From JAHEME01 sp034435035 (GTDB lineage Bacteria; Chloroflexota; Anaerolineae; Aggregatilineales; UBA3940): a stretch of 22,543 bases of DNA. This document shows, one piece after another, positions 7,642-13,848 of the stretch (its first letter is position 1; each line of letters starts with the position of its first letter). The notes beneath the pieces were generated by a model. It ran no database searches. It had not been told where the DNA came from and saw only the letters and a program-made list of their open reading frames with translations. The stretch is taken from positions 1-22,543 of the forward strand of contig DAOTXW010000064.1 of assembly GCA_034435035.1 (NCBI GenBank). The letters are read 5' to 3'. The translations under genes were made by a program, and so were the position numbers.

Positions 7642-9924
7642 TCAGCGCAGGAAGACGATCCAGACGAAAACCCCCACCAGCATCAGCAGGCCGGCGGCGG
7701 CCACGGCCAGGTACTGCTGGACGCGGCCTGACTGGAGATACTTAAACGCATCGCCCAAATTGCCCACGCCTTCGGCGACGCTGTCACCCGCGCCGTTGAC
7801 GATGAAGGTATCGAAGTCCTTATTGCGGAAAGCGAGCCATTCGACACTGCGGGCGATGAAGTGAAGCGCCCCGTCGATGATGCCGCGGTCGATGAGCTGG
7901 TAGGCCACTGTGGCGGCGAACCAGCGGGCCGGGCGGACGAAGATCCAGTCATAGAGCTCGTCAATGTAGTACTTGCGATTAAACAGGGTATACAGCGGCC
8001 CCAGGACGGAGATGAGCGGATCGCGGCGGCCGGCGGGCAGCGGGCGGCGGACGTAGACGAGCCAGCCAACCAGCAGGCCGAACAGGGCGATGCCGACCGA
8101 CAGCAGCAGCGGCGTCCAGTCAAAGGCGAGCTTCTCCGGCTCCTCCATCAGGGTGGCGCCGACGAAGTGGTGAAACGGGTTGCCGCCCAGCAGCGAGCCA
8201 AGCACCGGGAAGTCCTGGTGGACGCCGACGAAGCCGGCGAAGATGGCGAAGAAGGCCAGGATGACCAGCGGAAGGTTCATGCGCCAGTCCGTCTGAGTGG
8301 CCTCCTCAGCGGCATGGGTGCGGGGCTGGCCGGCGAAGGTGAGGCCGATCTGCCGCATGGTGTAGAAGGCAGTCAGGAAGGCGGTGAAGGCCAGCACGAC
8401 AAAGACGACAGGCGCGTGCGCGAAGGCGTCGGCCAGGATCTCGTCCTTAGACCAGAAGCCGGCGGTCACGAACGGGAAGCCGGAGAGCGCGAGGCCGCCG
8501 ATGAGGAAGGTCCAGGCGGTGACGGGGATGCGGCTCCAGAGGCCGCCCATGTTGAACATATCCTGCGCGTCGAAGTCAAGCGGGAAGTGATGGCCATGAT
8601 GATGGGCATGCTCCTCGCCGTGCTCGACCGCGTGGATGACTGAGCCGCTGCCCATGAACAGCAGGGCCTTGAAGATGGCGTGGGTCATCAGGTGAAAGGC
8701 GGCAGCGACATAGGCGCCGATGCCGAGCGCGGCGACCATGAACCCCAGCTGGCTGATGGTGGAATAGGCCAGCACCTTCTTGATATCGCGCTGGGCCAGG
8801 GCGATGGAGGCGGCGAAGAGGGCGGTGAAGGAGCCGATGAAGGCCATGACCTGCATGGGGATGCTAAGCGTATGCTCATGCCAGCCCAGGCTGAGCAGGG
8901 GGAACATGCGGATGAGCAGGTAAACGCCGGCGGAAACCATGGTGGCGGCATGGATCATGGCGCTGACGGGGGTGGGGCCTTCCATCGCGTCGGGCAGCCA
9001 GGTGTGCAGCGGAAACTGGGCGCTCTTGCCGACCGTGCCCATAATCAGAAGGAGGCCGATGGCAGCGGCCACGGAAAGCCCGCCGAAGAGGGCGGAGCCG
9101 GGGAAGGCCGCCGTGGTTTCCAGCGCGTGCAGCAATTCTTCGTTGAAGAAGATCTCGCGGAAGTTGAGGGTGCCGGTGAAGCTGTAGAGCCAGGCGATGC
9201 CGATGAGCATGAAGACATCGCCGACGCGGGTGGTCATGAAAGCCTTGATGGCCGCGCCGGAGGGTGTGATCCGATCCGGCTCGTTGGGATAGATGCGGTT
9301 GTGCCAGAAGCCGATCAGCAGGTAGGAGCACAGGCCCATGATCTCCCAGCCGACAAAGAGCAGGAGGAGATTGTCGGCCACCGACAGGATGAGCATCGCG
9401 CCAGCAAAGAGGGCGATGAAAGCCATGAAACGGGCTTTCCAGGCGGTGGAGTCGAAGCGGACGATGCGCCGCCCGGCGGAGTCGATCTGCTCCTGGTGGT
9501 CGTCGCCGTGGCCGCCCGCCGCGTGGGAATCGCCGTGACCGTGGCCGCCGCCCAGGATGGCCGTCCAGTAGTGGCCGGTAGCCATGTAGCCGGTGGAGTA
9601 GATGAAGATCATGGTGGCGGTGAGGGGGACGAAGAAGAGCATCACCGCGCCCAGCGGATCGACCAGGGTGCCCATGCGCAGGCCGGTCTCCAGCGACGGG
9701 CCGAGGGGCAGCCAGACGAACCGGGAGGCGATCGGCTCCTCGCCCAGGTGGGGGGTGGTGATGGCCGTGATCAGGACGATGATCGCGAAGACCCAGGTCA
9801 GCAGGATGGCGCCGACCGCGACAAGGTCGCTGACGAGCCGGCTGCGCCGCGTGAAGAGCAGGATCGCGAAGAAAGCCACCAGCGGAGGCAGGGGGATGAG
9901 CCAGACAAGGAGTTCAGGGTTCAT
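7642..9924 (-). CDS. nuoL: NADH-quinone oxidoreductase subunit L, with elongated lateral-helix region
   Basis: This 760-residue distal antiporter-like subunit is long for NuoL (E. coli about 613). Functional residues are present: Glu193 (LLFVGWEIMG, TM5), Lys300 (GTVGKSAQFPLHTW, TM7), His325 (SAMIHAATM, TM8) and Lys493 (GFWSKDEIL, TM12). The C-terminus has TM15 (about 604-625), then KYYIDELYD (651-659), then the lateral helix, and QSGRVQQY leading into the last TM (about 739-758). The stretch from KYY to QSG is about 80 residues, against roughly 50-55 in conventional proteins as I recall them. Two IIDG/IVNG-like steps (682-685 and 708-711) lie 26 residues apart. His-rich loops occur at about 127-143 and 431-447. 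ATG has AAGGA six bases upstream. Confidence 0.97.
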   Translation of the reverse strand: MNPELLVWLIPLPPLVAFFAILLFTRRSRLVSDLVAVGAILLTWVFAIIVLITAITTPHLGEEPIASRFVWLPLGPSLETGLRMGTLVDPLGAVMLFFVPLTATMIFIYSTGYMATGHYWTAILGGGHGHGDSHAAGGHGDDHQEQIDSAGRRIVRFDSTAWKARFMAFIALFAGAMLILSVADNLLLLFVGWEIMGLCSYLLIGFWHNRIYPNEPDRITPSGAAIKAFMTTRVGDVFMLIGIAWLYSFTGTLNFREIFFNEELLHALETTAAFPGSALFGGLSVAAAIGLLLIMGTVGKSAQFPLHTWLPDAMEGPTPVSAMIHAATMVSAGVYLLIRMFPLLSLGWHEHTLSIPMQVMAFIGSFTALFAASIALAQRDIKKVLAYSTISQLGFMVAALGIGAYVAAAFHLMTHAIFKALLFMGSGSVIHAVEHGEEHAHHHGHHFPLDFDAQDMFNMGGLWSRIPVTAWTFLIGGLALSGFPFVTAGFWSKDEILADAFAHAPVVFVVLAFTAFLTAFYTMRQIGLTFAGQPRTHAAEEATQTDWRMNLPLVILAFFAIFAGFVGVHQDFPVLGSLLGGNPFHHFVGATLMEEPEKLAFDWTPLLLSVGIALFGLLVGWLVYVRRPLPAGRRDPLISVLGPLYTLFNRKYYIDELYDWIFVRPARWFAATVAYQLIDRGIIDGALHFIARSVEWLAFRNKDFDTFIVNGAGDSVAEGVGNLGDAFKYLQSGRVQQYLAVAAAGLLMLVGVFVWIVFLR

Positions 9925-9950
9925 AGCGGTTCCTTCGTAGCCGGTCAGCG

Positions 9951-9970
9951 GCCCGGCGAGCGCGCCGGGC
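9951..9970 (-). other. Intercistronic hairpin between nuoK and nuoL
   Basis: GCCCGGCG (9951-9958) and CGCCGGGC (9963-9970) are perfect 8-base arms with the loop AGCG. It begins 11 bases after the nuoK stop and has no T tract. This GC-only stem is more likely a stability or processing element than a terminator, since nuoL has only a short gap for its own signals. Confidence 0.45.
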
Positions 9971-9981
9971 GCCGGCGGACG

Positions 9982-10290
9982 CTACCACTTCAGCATGTTG
10001 ATATCTTCAGCGACGACCGTCTCGCGGTTGCGATAGATCGAGATGATCAGGGCGAGTCCGACGGCGGCCTCCGCGGCGGCGACGGCAAAGACGAAGACCG
10101 CGAAGGTCTGGCCGTTGAGGGCCTCAGGGGCGATGAAGCGCCAGAAGGCCACGAGGTTGAGATTGACGGCATTGAGCATCAGCTCAATGCTCATGAGGAT
10201 CGCCACCGCGTTGCGGCGGGCGAGGACTCCATAGACGCCCAGCGAAAAGAGGGCGGCGGCGACCAGCAGATACAGGTGCAAAGGGACCAT
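9982..10290 (-). CDS. nuoK: NADH-quinone oxidoreductase subunit K
   Basis: This 102-residue subunit has three membrane helices, the usual NuoK length. The two buried glutamates needed for proton transfer are visible in ILMSIELMLNAVNLN (second helix) and VFAVAAAEAAVGLA (third helix), equivalent to E. coli Glu36 and Glu72. The C-terminus DINMLKW follows the common NuoK ending. The ATG at 10290-10288 has AGGAG six bases upstream; the open frame extends 25 codons further, but that extension is not NuoK-like. It lies 71 bases downstream of the inserted SGNH-type gene instead of directly after nuoJ. Confidence 0.96.
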   Translation of the reverse strand: MVPLHLYLLVAAALFSLGVYGVLARRNAVAILMSIELMLNAVNLNLVAFWRFIAPEALNGQTFAVFVFAVAAAEAAVGLALIISIYRNRETVVAEDINMLKW

Positions 10291-10361
10291 CGGGCACTCC
10301 TGAAAAACGATTAGCGATCCGCGATCGCGGTACCGAGCGACACTGCATCTCCAACAACCGA

Positions 10362-11504
10362 TCAAGGCGGCGGGAGAGCCTCCAGAAGCAGGCTCGCCAC
10401 CCGGCGATGCCCATTCTCATTCCAGTGGCCATCCGACGCATAATCCGCCGGGGTCAGCGCCGGGTAGGTATCCAGCACCGGGATGCCCAGACGGTCGAAC
10501 AGGGCCAGCGCCCGGCGGTAGTCCTCGCCGGGGCCGCCGGGCCGGTAGTCGGACGGATGGGCGATGACGACCGCCCACAGCTGTCCCCCGGAAGCGGCGG
10601 CTTCATCGCGCAGCCGGCGCAGGAGGTCCTCCGTGACCTGCGCGGCGCGGGCGTCGCGACGGGCCGACGCGCCGGAGACATCCGCCCAGCCCTGCGCAGC
10701 CCGCAGGCCGAGCAGGTAGCCGCCCTTCCAGGCGACGGTGCCGACCCGTGTGCGGCGAAGGGCGAACTCGAGAGGGCCGGCGTAACCGGGCGGGGATCCC
10801 CCGCGGGCGCGCCGGTAGGCCTGAAGCGGCGTCAGCGGATGGGCGATCCCGGCGGCGTCCAGCCGGTAGCCCCGGAGCAGGAGGCCGGCGGACAGGGCCA
10901 TGACGCTGTCAACCGGGTAGAGGTTGTCGTCGAAGTCGTTGGCGGCGGTGAAGCCGAGCACGACGACATCCGGCGCCAGCAGCGGGCCGTAGGCGCGCAT
11001 CAGGGCGAGGGCCTGCTGAGTGCCCGTGCCGGGGATACCGGCATTCCAGAGCAGCACCGGCCCGCGGGCCTGCAGGTCTGCCTCGGCGAGTTCGACCCAG
11101 CTGCGGCCAAGCGGCGCCCCGAAACCGAAGGCGAACGAATCGCCGAGCACCAGCAGGCGGTAGGCGGGGGCGTTCTCGGGCGGACGGGCGAAGGCATCCC
11201 GGTCGTGAAAGCCCTGCGGATTGATAAGGTGCAGCCGCTCCAGCCAGGCTGTCTGGCGGTAGCTCGCCGGGGCATCCGGCGAGGCGGCGGTCCGGGCGAA
11301 GGCCGGGCCATCAAAGCGGCAGGCGGTGGCATCACACACCCACCACGGGACGGGCTGGAGGGCGCCGGAATCCACGCGGTCAGCGGCCGTGAAGTCCGGC
11401 TGAACGGCCCCGGTCAGGGCCAAGACCCCCTCCAGGCCGGCCAGCGTCAGCAGCGCCACGGTCAGCGCGATGGCAGCGCGGGCCGCCCGCGAGGAGGGGG
11501 GCAC
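10362..11504 (-). CDS. Membrane-anchored SGNH/GDSL-hydrolase-like protein inside the nuo cluster
   Basis: About 380 residues: an N-terminal membrane helix (AAIALTVALLTLAGLEG) followed by an exported domain. SGNH blocks are visible: LLVLGDSFAFGFG with the nucleophile Ser113, NAGIPGTGT (block II), GFTAANDFDDN with the block III Asn179, and ASDGHWNENGH with Asp358 and His360. The D-x-H-W-N-x-x-G-H end is typical of SGNH acyltransferases or esterases acting on envelope glycans, such as the AlgX/AlgJ-like group. I chose GTG at 11504-11502, one base after the nuoJ stop, assuming coupled translation; no clear Shine-Dalgarno is seen, and a TTG seven codons upstream is possible. The substrate is unknown. 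It is not a known complex I subunit. Confidence 0.75.
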   Translation of the reverse strand: MPPSSRAARAAIALTVALLTLAGLEGVLALTGAVQPDFTAADRVDSGALQPVPWWVCDATACRFDGPAFARTAASPDAPASYRQTAWLERLHLINPQGFHDRDAFARPPENAPAYRLLVLGDSFAFGFGAPLGRSWVELAEADLQARGPVLLWNAGIPGTGTQQALALMRAYGPLLAPDVVVLGFTAANDFDDNLYPVDSVMALSAGLLLRGYRLDAAGIAHPLTPLQAYRRARGGSPPGYAGPLEFALRRTRVGTVAWKGGYLLGLRAAQGWADVSGASARRDARAAQVTEDLLRRLRDEAAASGGQLWAVVIAHPSDYRPGGPGEDYRRALALFDRLGIPVLDTYPALTPADYASDGHWNENGHRRVASLLLEALPPP

Positions 11505-11505
11505 G

Positions 11506-12006
11506 TCAGTCGCGCGCAACCACAATGGCGCCGATCAGGGCAGCGAGCAGGAGCACCGAGGCGACCTCAAAGGGCAGCAGGAACGCCTGGGAGCTGACGA
11601 GCTGGCGGCCCAGCGAAACGACACTGTCGGGCGGGACATCGGCGGCGGGCTGAAGCCCGGCAAACCGGCCCAGGATCACAAAGCCGAGCGTGGCCATGGT
11701 CAGGACGCCAATCAGGGCGGCGACCGGCCACTGCCGGTTTACGGACTCGGTGATGCCCATGATGCGCCGGGTGACCATGATGGTGATGGTGATCAGCACG
11801 GTGATGGCGCCGACATAAACCAGCACCTGCACCGCCGCCAGGAAAGGAGCCTCCAGCAGGACAAACAGGCCGGCGATGCCGAACAGCGAGAGCACCAGGA
11901 AGAGGGCGGCGTGAACCAGATTGCGGTTTACCACCACGCCGAAGCCGCCGCCCAGGGCGAAAATGGTCATGACCGCAAAGGCAATGAAAACGGGCGTGAT
12001 CGTCAT
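11506..12006 (-). CDS. nuoJ: NADH-quinone oxidoreductase subunit J
   Basis: This 166-residue protein with five predicted membrane helices forms part of the E-channel region of complex I. The signature is in the third helix, AAVQVLVYVGAITVLITITI, with the conserved Tyr and Gly where NuoJ forms its pi-bulge. HAALFLVLSLFGIAGLFVLL is the typical second helix. The ATG at 12006-12004 lies seven bases after the nuoH stop with a GTGAGG-type site overlapping that stop; an upstream in-frame ATG would add 18 non-conserved residues inside nuoH. In most complete operons nuoI sits between nuoH and nuoJ; here it is absent. Confidence 0.95.
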   Translation of the reverse strand: MTITPVFIAFAVMTIFALGGGFGVVVNRNLVHAALFLVLSLFGIAGLFVLLEAPFLAAVQVLVYVGAITVLITITIMVTRRIMGITESVNRQWPVAALIGVLTMATLGFVILGRFAGLQPAADVPPDSVVSLGRQLVSSQAFLLPFEVASVLLLAALIGAIVVARD

Positions 12007-12013
12007 GAGGGCC

Positions 12014-13252
12014 TCACTTGCCTGCCTGCTGGACGAAGCCAGGCTCGATGGCAGCGGCATGCATGGCGGCGGCCTGGCGAGCCCGCTCGGCGCGACCCAT
12101 CCGGGCGATCCAGAGCGCCGCGACCCCGGCGATCACCAGGTTGACGACCAGCAGGATCAGGGTGCGCGGCAGCATGGCCATGAAGGACGCCGTCGAGAGA
12201 TAATCCGGGATGAGCAGGGCCGCCGTCTTATCGACCAGGACCATCGACACCAGCAGCAGCAAGCTGATGGGGATGAGGAACTTCCAGCAGAAATTCATGA
12301 CGTGGTCGATGCGAAGACGCGGCAGGGTGGCGCGCGTCCAGGTCTGGAAGAAGTAGATGATGAAGGTCTTGGCCATGAAGTACAGCACGCCGAGGGTGGG
12401 GAACTGATCGACGCCGGGGCCGCGCCAGCCCCCAAAGAACAGGGTGGTCATCAGGGCACAGATGGCGAAGCCATGAGCCCATTCGGCGGCGTAGAACATG
12501 GCAAAAGCGAAGCCGCTGTATTCGATATGGTAGCCGGCAACGATCTCCGACTCGGCTTCGAGGAGATCGAAGGGCGTGCGGCCGACTTCGGCGACGCTGG
12601 CGATCCAGAAGATCAGGCCGGCCAGGGGGGCGGCCAGGAAATACCAGATGCGCTGGTCGGCGACGATCTCGTTCATGCGCATCGAGCCGGTGAGCAGCAC
12701 CGGGACGAGCAGGGTGAGGATGACGGGGACTTCATAGCTGACCAGCATGGCCACAGCGCGGAAGGCGCCCAGCAGAGCGTACTTGTTGGCACTGGACCAG
12801 CCGGCCATGAGGATCGACATCACCCCGAGCGAGCCCGCCGCGACGAAATAGAGCGCGCCGATGGAGAGATCTGAGCCGATGGCGCTCCGGGCAAAGGGGA
12901 TAACAGCCCAGATCAGGATCACACTGCCGACAGCCAGCACCGGAGCGAACATGAAAGGTATCAGATCGGCGCCGGCGGGGATGATAATCTCCTTAGACAG
13001 GAGCTTGGCGAGGTCGGCAACGGCCTGAGCCAGCCCCCAGGGGCCCACGCGATTGGGGCCGATGCGATCCTGCATCCGGGCGATGACCTTGCGTTCGAAC
13101 CAGATGTTGAAGATGAGGATGAGCAGGACGAAGTTCGCCACGACCAGGGCAGCCACAAGCTGGAGGATGCCCTCGGCGAGCATCTGGCTGGCCCCGAGGC
13201 TCTCCAACAAGCCGCGCAGCCAGGTGTGGATGGTGGTGAAGATATCTCCCAT
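12014..13252 (-). CDS. nuoH: NADH-quinone oxidoreductase subunit H
   Basis: This 412-residue subunit forms the quinone chamber and links the hydrophilic arm to the proton pumps. Diagnostic motifs are ERKVIARMQDRIGPNRVGPW (near residues 53-72) and AEVGRTPFDLLEAESEIVAG, followed by IEYSGFAFAMFYAAEW. These loops carry the acidic residues that face the quinone cavity. The C-terminal TWTRATLPRLRIDHVM is also typical. The protein is longer than E. coli NuoH (325), mainly through a C-terminal extension with an extra helix and an Ala-rich tail. ATG at 13252 has AGGAG eleven bases upstream. An intrinsic terminator lies between it and nuoA. Confidence 0.97.
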   Translation of the reverse strand: MGDIFTTIHTWLRGLLESLGASQMLAEGILQLVAALVVANFVLLILIFNIWFERKVIARMQDRIGPNRVGPWGLAQAVADLAKLLSKEIIIPAGADLIPFMFAPVLAVGSVILIWAVIPFARSAIGSDLSIGALYFVAAGSLGVMSILMAGWSSANKYALLGAFRAVAMLVSYEVPVILTLLVPVLLTGSMRMNEIVADQRIWYFLAAPLAGLIFWIASVAEVGRTPFDLLEAESEIVAGYHIEYSGFAFAMFYAAEWAHGFAICALMTTLFFGGWRGPGVDQFPTLGVLYFMAKTFIIYFFQTWTRATLPRLRIDHVMNFCWKFLIPISLLLLVSMVLVDKTAALLIPDYLSTASFMAMLPRTLILLVVNLVIAGVAALWIARMGRAERARQAAAMHAAAIEPGFVQQAGK

Positions 13253-13280
13253 GCTGAAGGTCGCTCCTACTGCCCGCCGC

Positions 13281-13338
13281 GCGGCCCGAACATCGGCCCG
13301 CGAGGGGCATAAAAAAACCGATAACCGCGGGGGTTATC
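13281..13338 (-). terminator. Intrinsic terminator between nuoA and nuoH
   Basis: On the minus strand GATAACC (13338-13332), a 5-base loop and GGTTATC (13326-13320) form a perfect 7-base stem, followed by GG and a run of seven T (13317-13311). This is a textbook intrinsic terminator starting 17 bases after the nuoA stop. Immediately downstream is a second hairpin (13301-13281), with 9-base arms, a 3-base loop and one G/G mismatch. Whether it is part of an attenuator is not known. Confidence 0.8.
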
Positions 13339-13355
13339 AGCCAGCCTGAAGGCGC

Positions 13356-13709
13356 TTACACCCATTCGAGGGCCCCCTTTCGCCAGGCGTAGATGAGGGC
13401 CTCGGCGAGCAGGAGAATAAAGACGACACCGGAAATCACCCCGTAAAAGGGCAGCTGGTTATAGGCGGCCGCCCAGGGGAACATGAAGACGACTTCAATA
13501 TCGAAGACCAGGAAGACCAGGGCGAAGATGTAGTACTGGACCCTGAACTGCACCCAGGTGTCGCCCACCGTCTCGACGCCACATTCATAAACGCTGTTCT
13601 TGAGGGCATTGGGCTTGTTAGGGCCGAGGAGGCGGCCAGCCACAATCGGCACCGCCGGGAAGCTCATGGATACGATGAAGAGGATAGCGATGAAGGACCA
13701 CTCGCTCAC
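13356..13709 (-). CDS. nuoA: NADH-quinone oxidoreductase subunit A
   Basis: This 117-residue subunit has three membrane helices. The conserved loop YECGVETVGDTWVQF carries the Cys and Asp/Glu residues near the quinone site, followed by the NuoA signature RVQYYIFALVFLVFDIEVVF and FPWA. I chose GTG at 13709-13707, eight bases after AAGGAG; an earlier GTG three codons upstream overlaps that Shine-Dalgarno and cannot use it. It is the first complex I gene here. nuoB, C and D, which normally follow nuoA, are missing; a terminator and nuoH come next. Confidence 0.96.
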   Translation of the reverse strand: MSEWSFIAILFIVSMSFPAVPIVAGRLLGPNKPNALKNSVYECGVETVGDTWVQFRVQYYIFALVFLVFDIEVVFMFPWAAAYNQLPFYGVISGVVFILLLAEALIYAWRKGALEWV

Positions 13710-13760
13710 AGGAGCCACTCCTTAAGCACTCAAACGGTGCAGATGCGATATGGGAGCTTG

Positions 13761-13788
13761 CTTATATGCGCCCTGGCGCATTTGTGAA
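13761..13788 (-). promoter_or_regulatory. nuoA promoter P2 with an internal palindrome
   Basis: On the minus strand TTCACA (13788-13783) and TATAAG (13766-13761) are 16 bases apart, each one mismatch from consensus. The spacer holds a near-perfect operator-like repeat, ATGCGCC-AG-GGCGCAT (13781-13766), with 7-base arms that touch the -10 box. A protein bound there would block RNA polymerase. The leader to nuoA would be about 45 bases. Confidence 0.6.
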
Positions 13789-13798
13789 GTGCTGCGCT

Positions 13799-13827
13799 AG
13801 TATAACACCCGCCTCCAGACATGGCAA
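13799..13827 (-). promoter_or_regulatory. nuoA promoter P1
   Basis: On the minus strand TTGCCA (13827-13822) and TATACT (13804-13799) are separated by 17 bases, each one mismatch from consensus. It lies just past the stop of the lipoprotein gene and upstream of P2. No palindrome overlaps it, so it could give constitutive expression next to a controlled P2. Confidence 0.6.
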
Positions 13828-13848
13828 TAAGGCAAGCGGTTGGCCCGA

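Noticed and set aside
4482..10314. Long plus-strand frames opposite nuoM2, nuoM1, nuoL and nuoK
   Set aside because: They have the same acidic, Gly/His-rich composition expected from reading membrane-protein genes backwards in GC-rich DNA, with no recognizable domain.
10319..10330. CCGCGATCGCGG palindrome containing the octamer GCGATCGC
   Set aside because: The octamer is the cyanobacterial HIP1 word, but one copy in GC-rich DNA is expected by chance and no other gene here looks cyanobacterial.
10407..11597. Plus-strand frame of about 396 codons opposite the SGNH-like gene
   Set aside because: The minus-strand reading has all SGNH catalytic blocks in order; the plus-strand reading is low-complexity.
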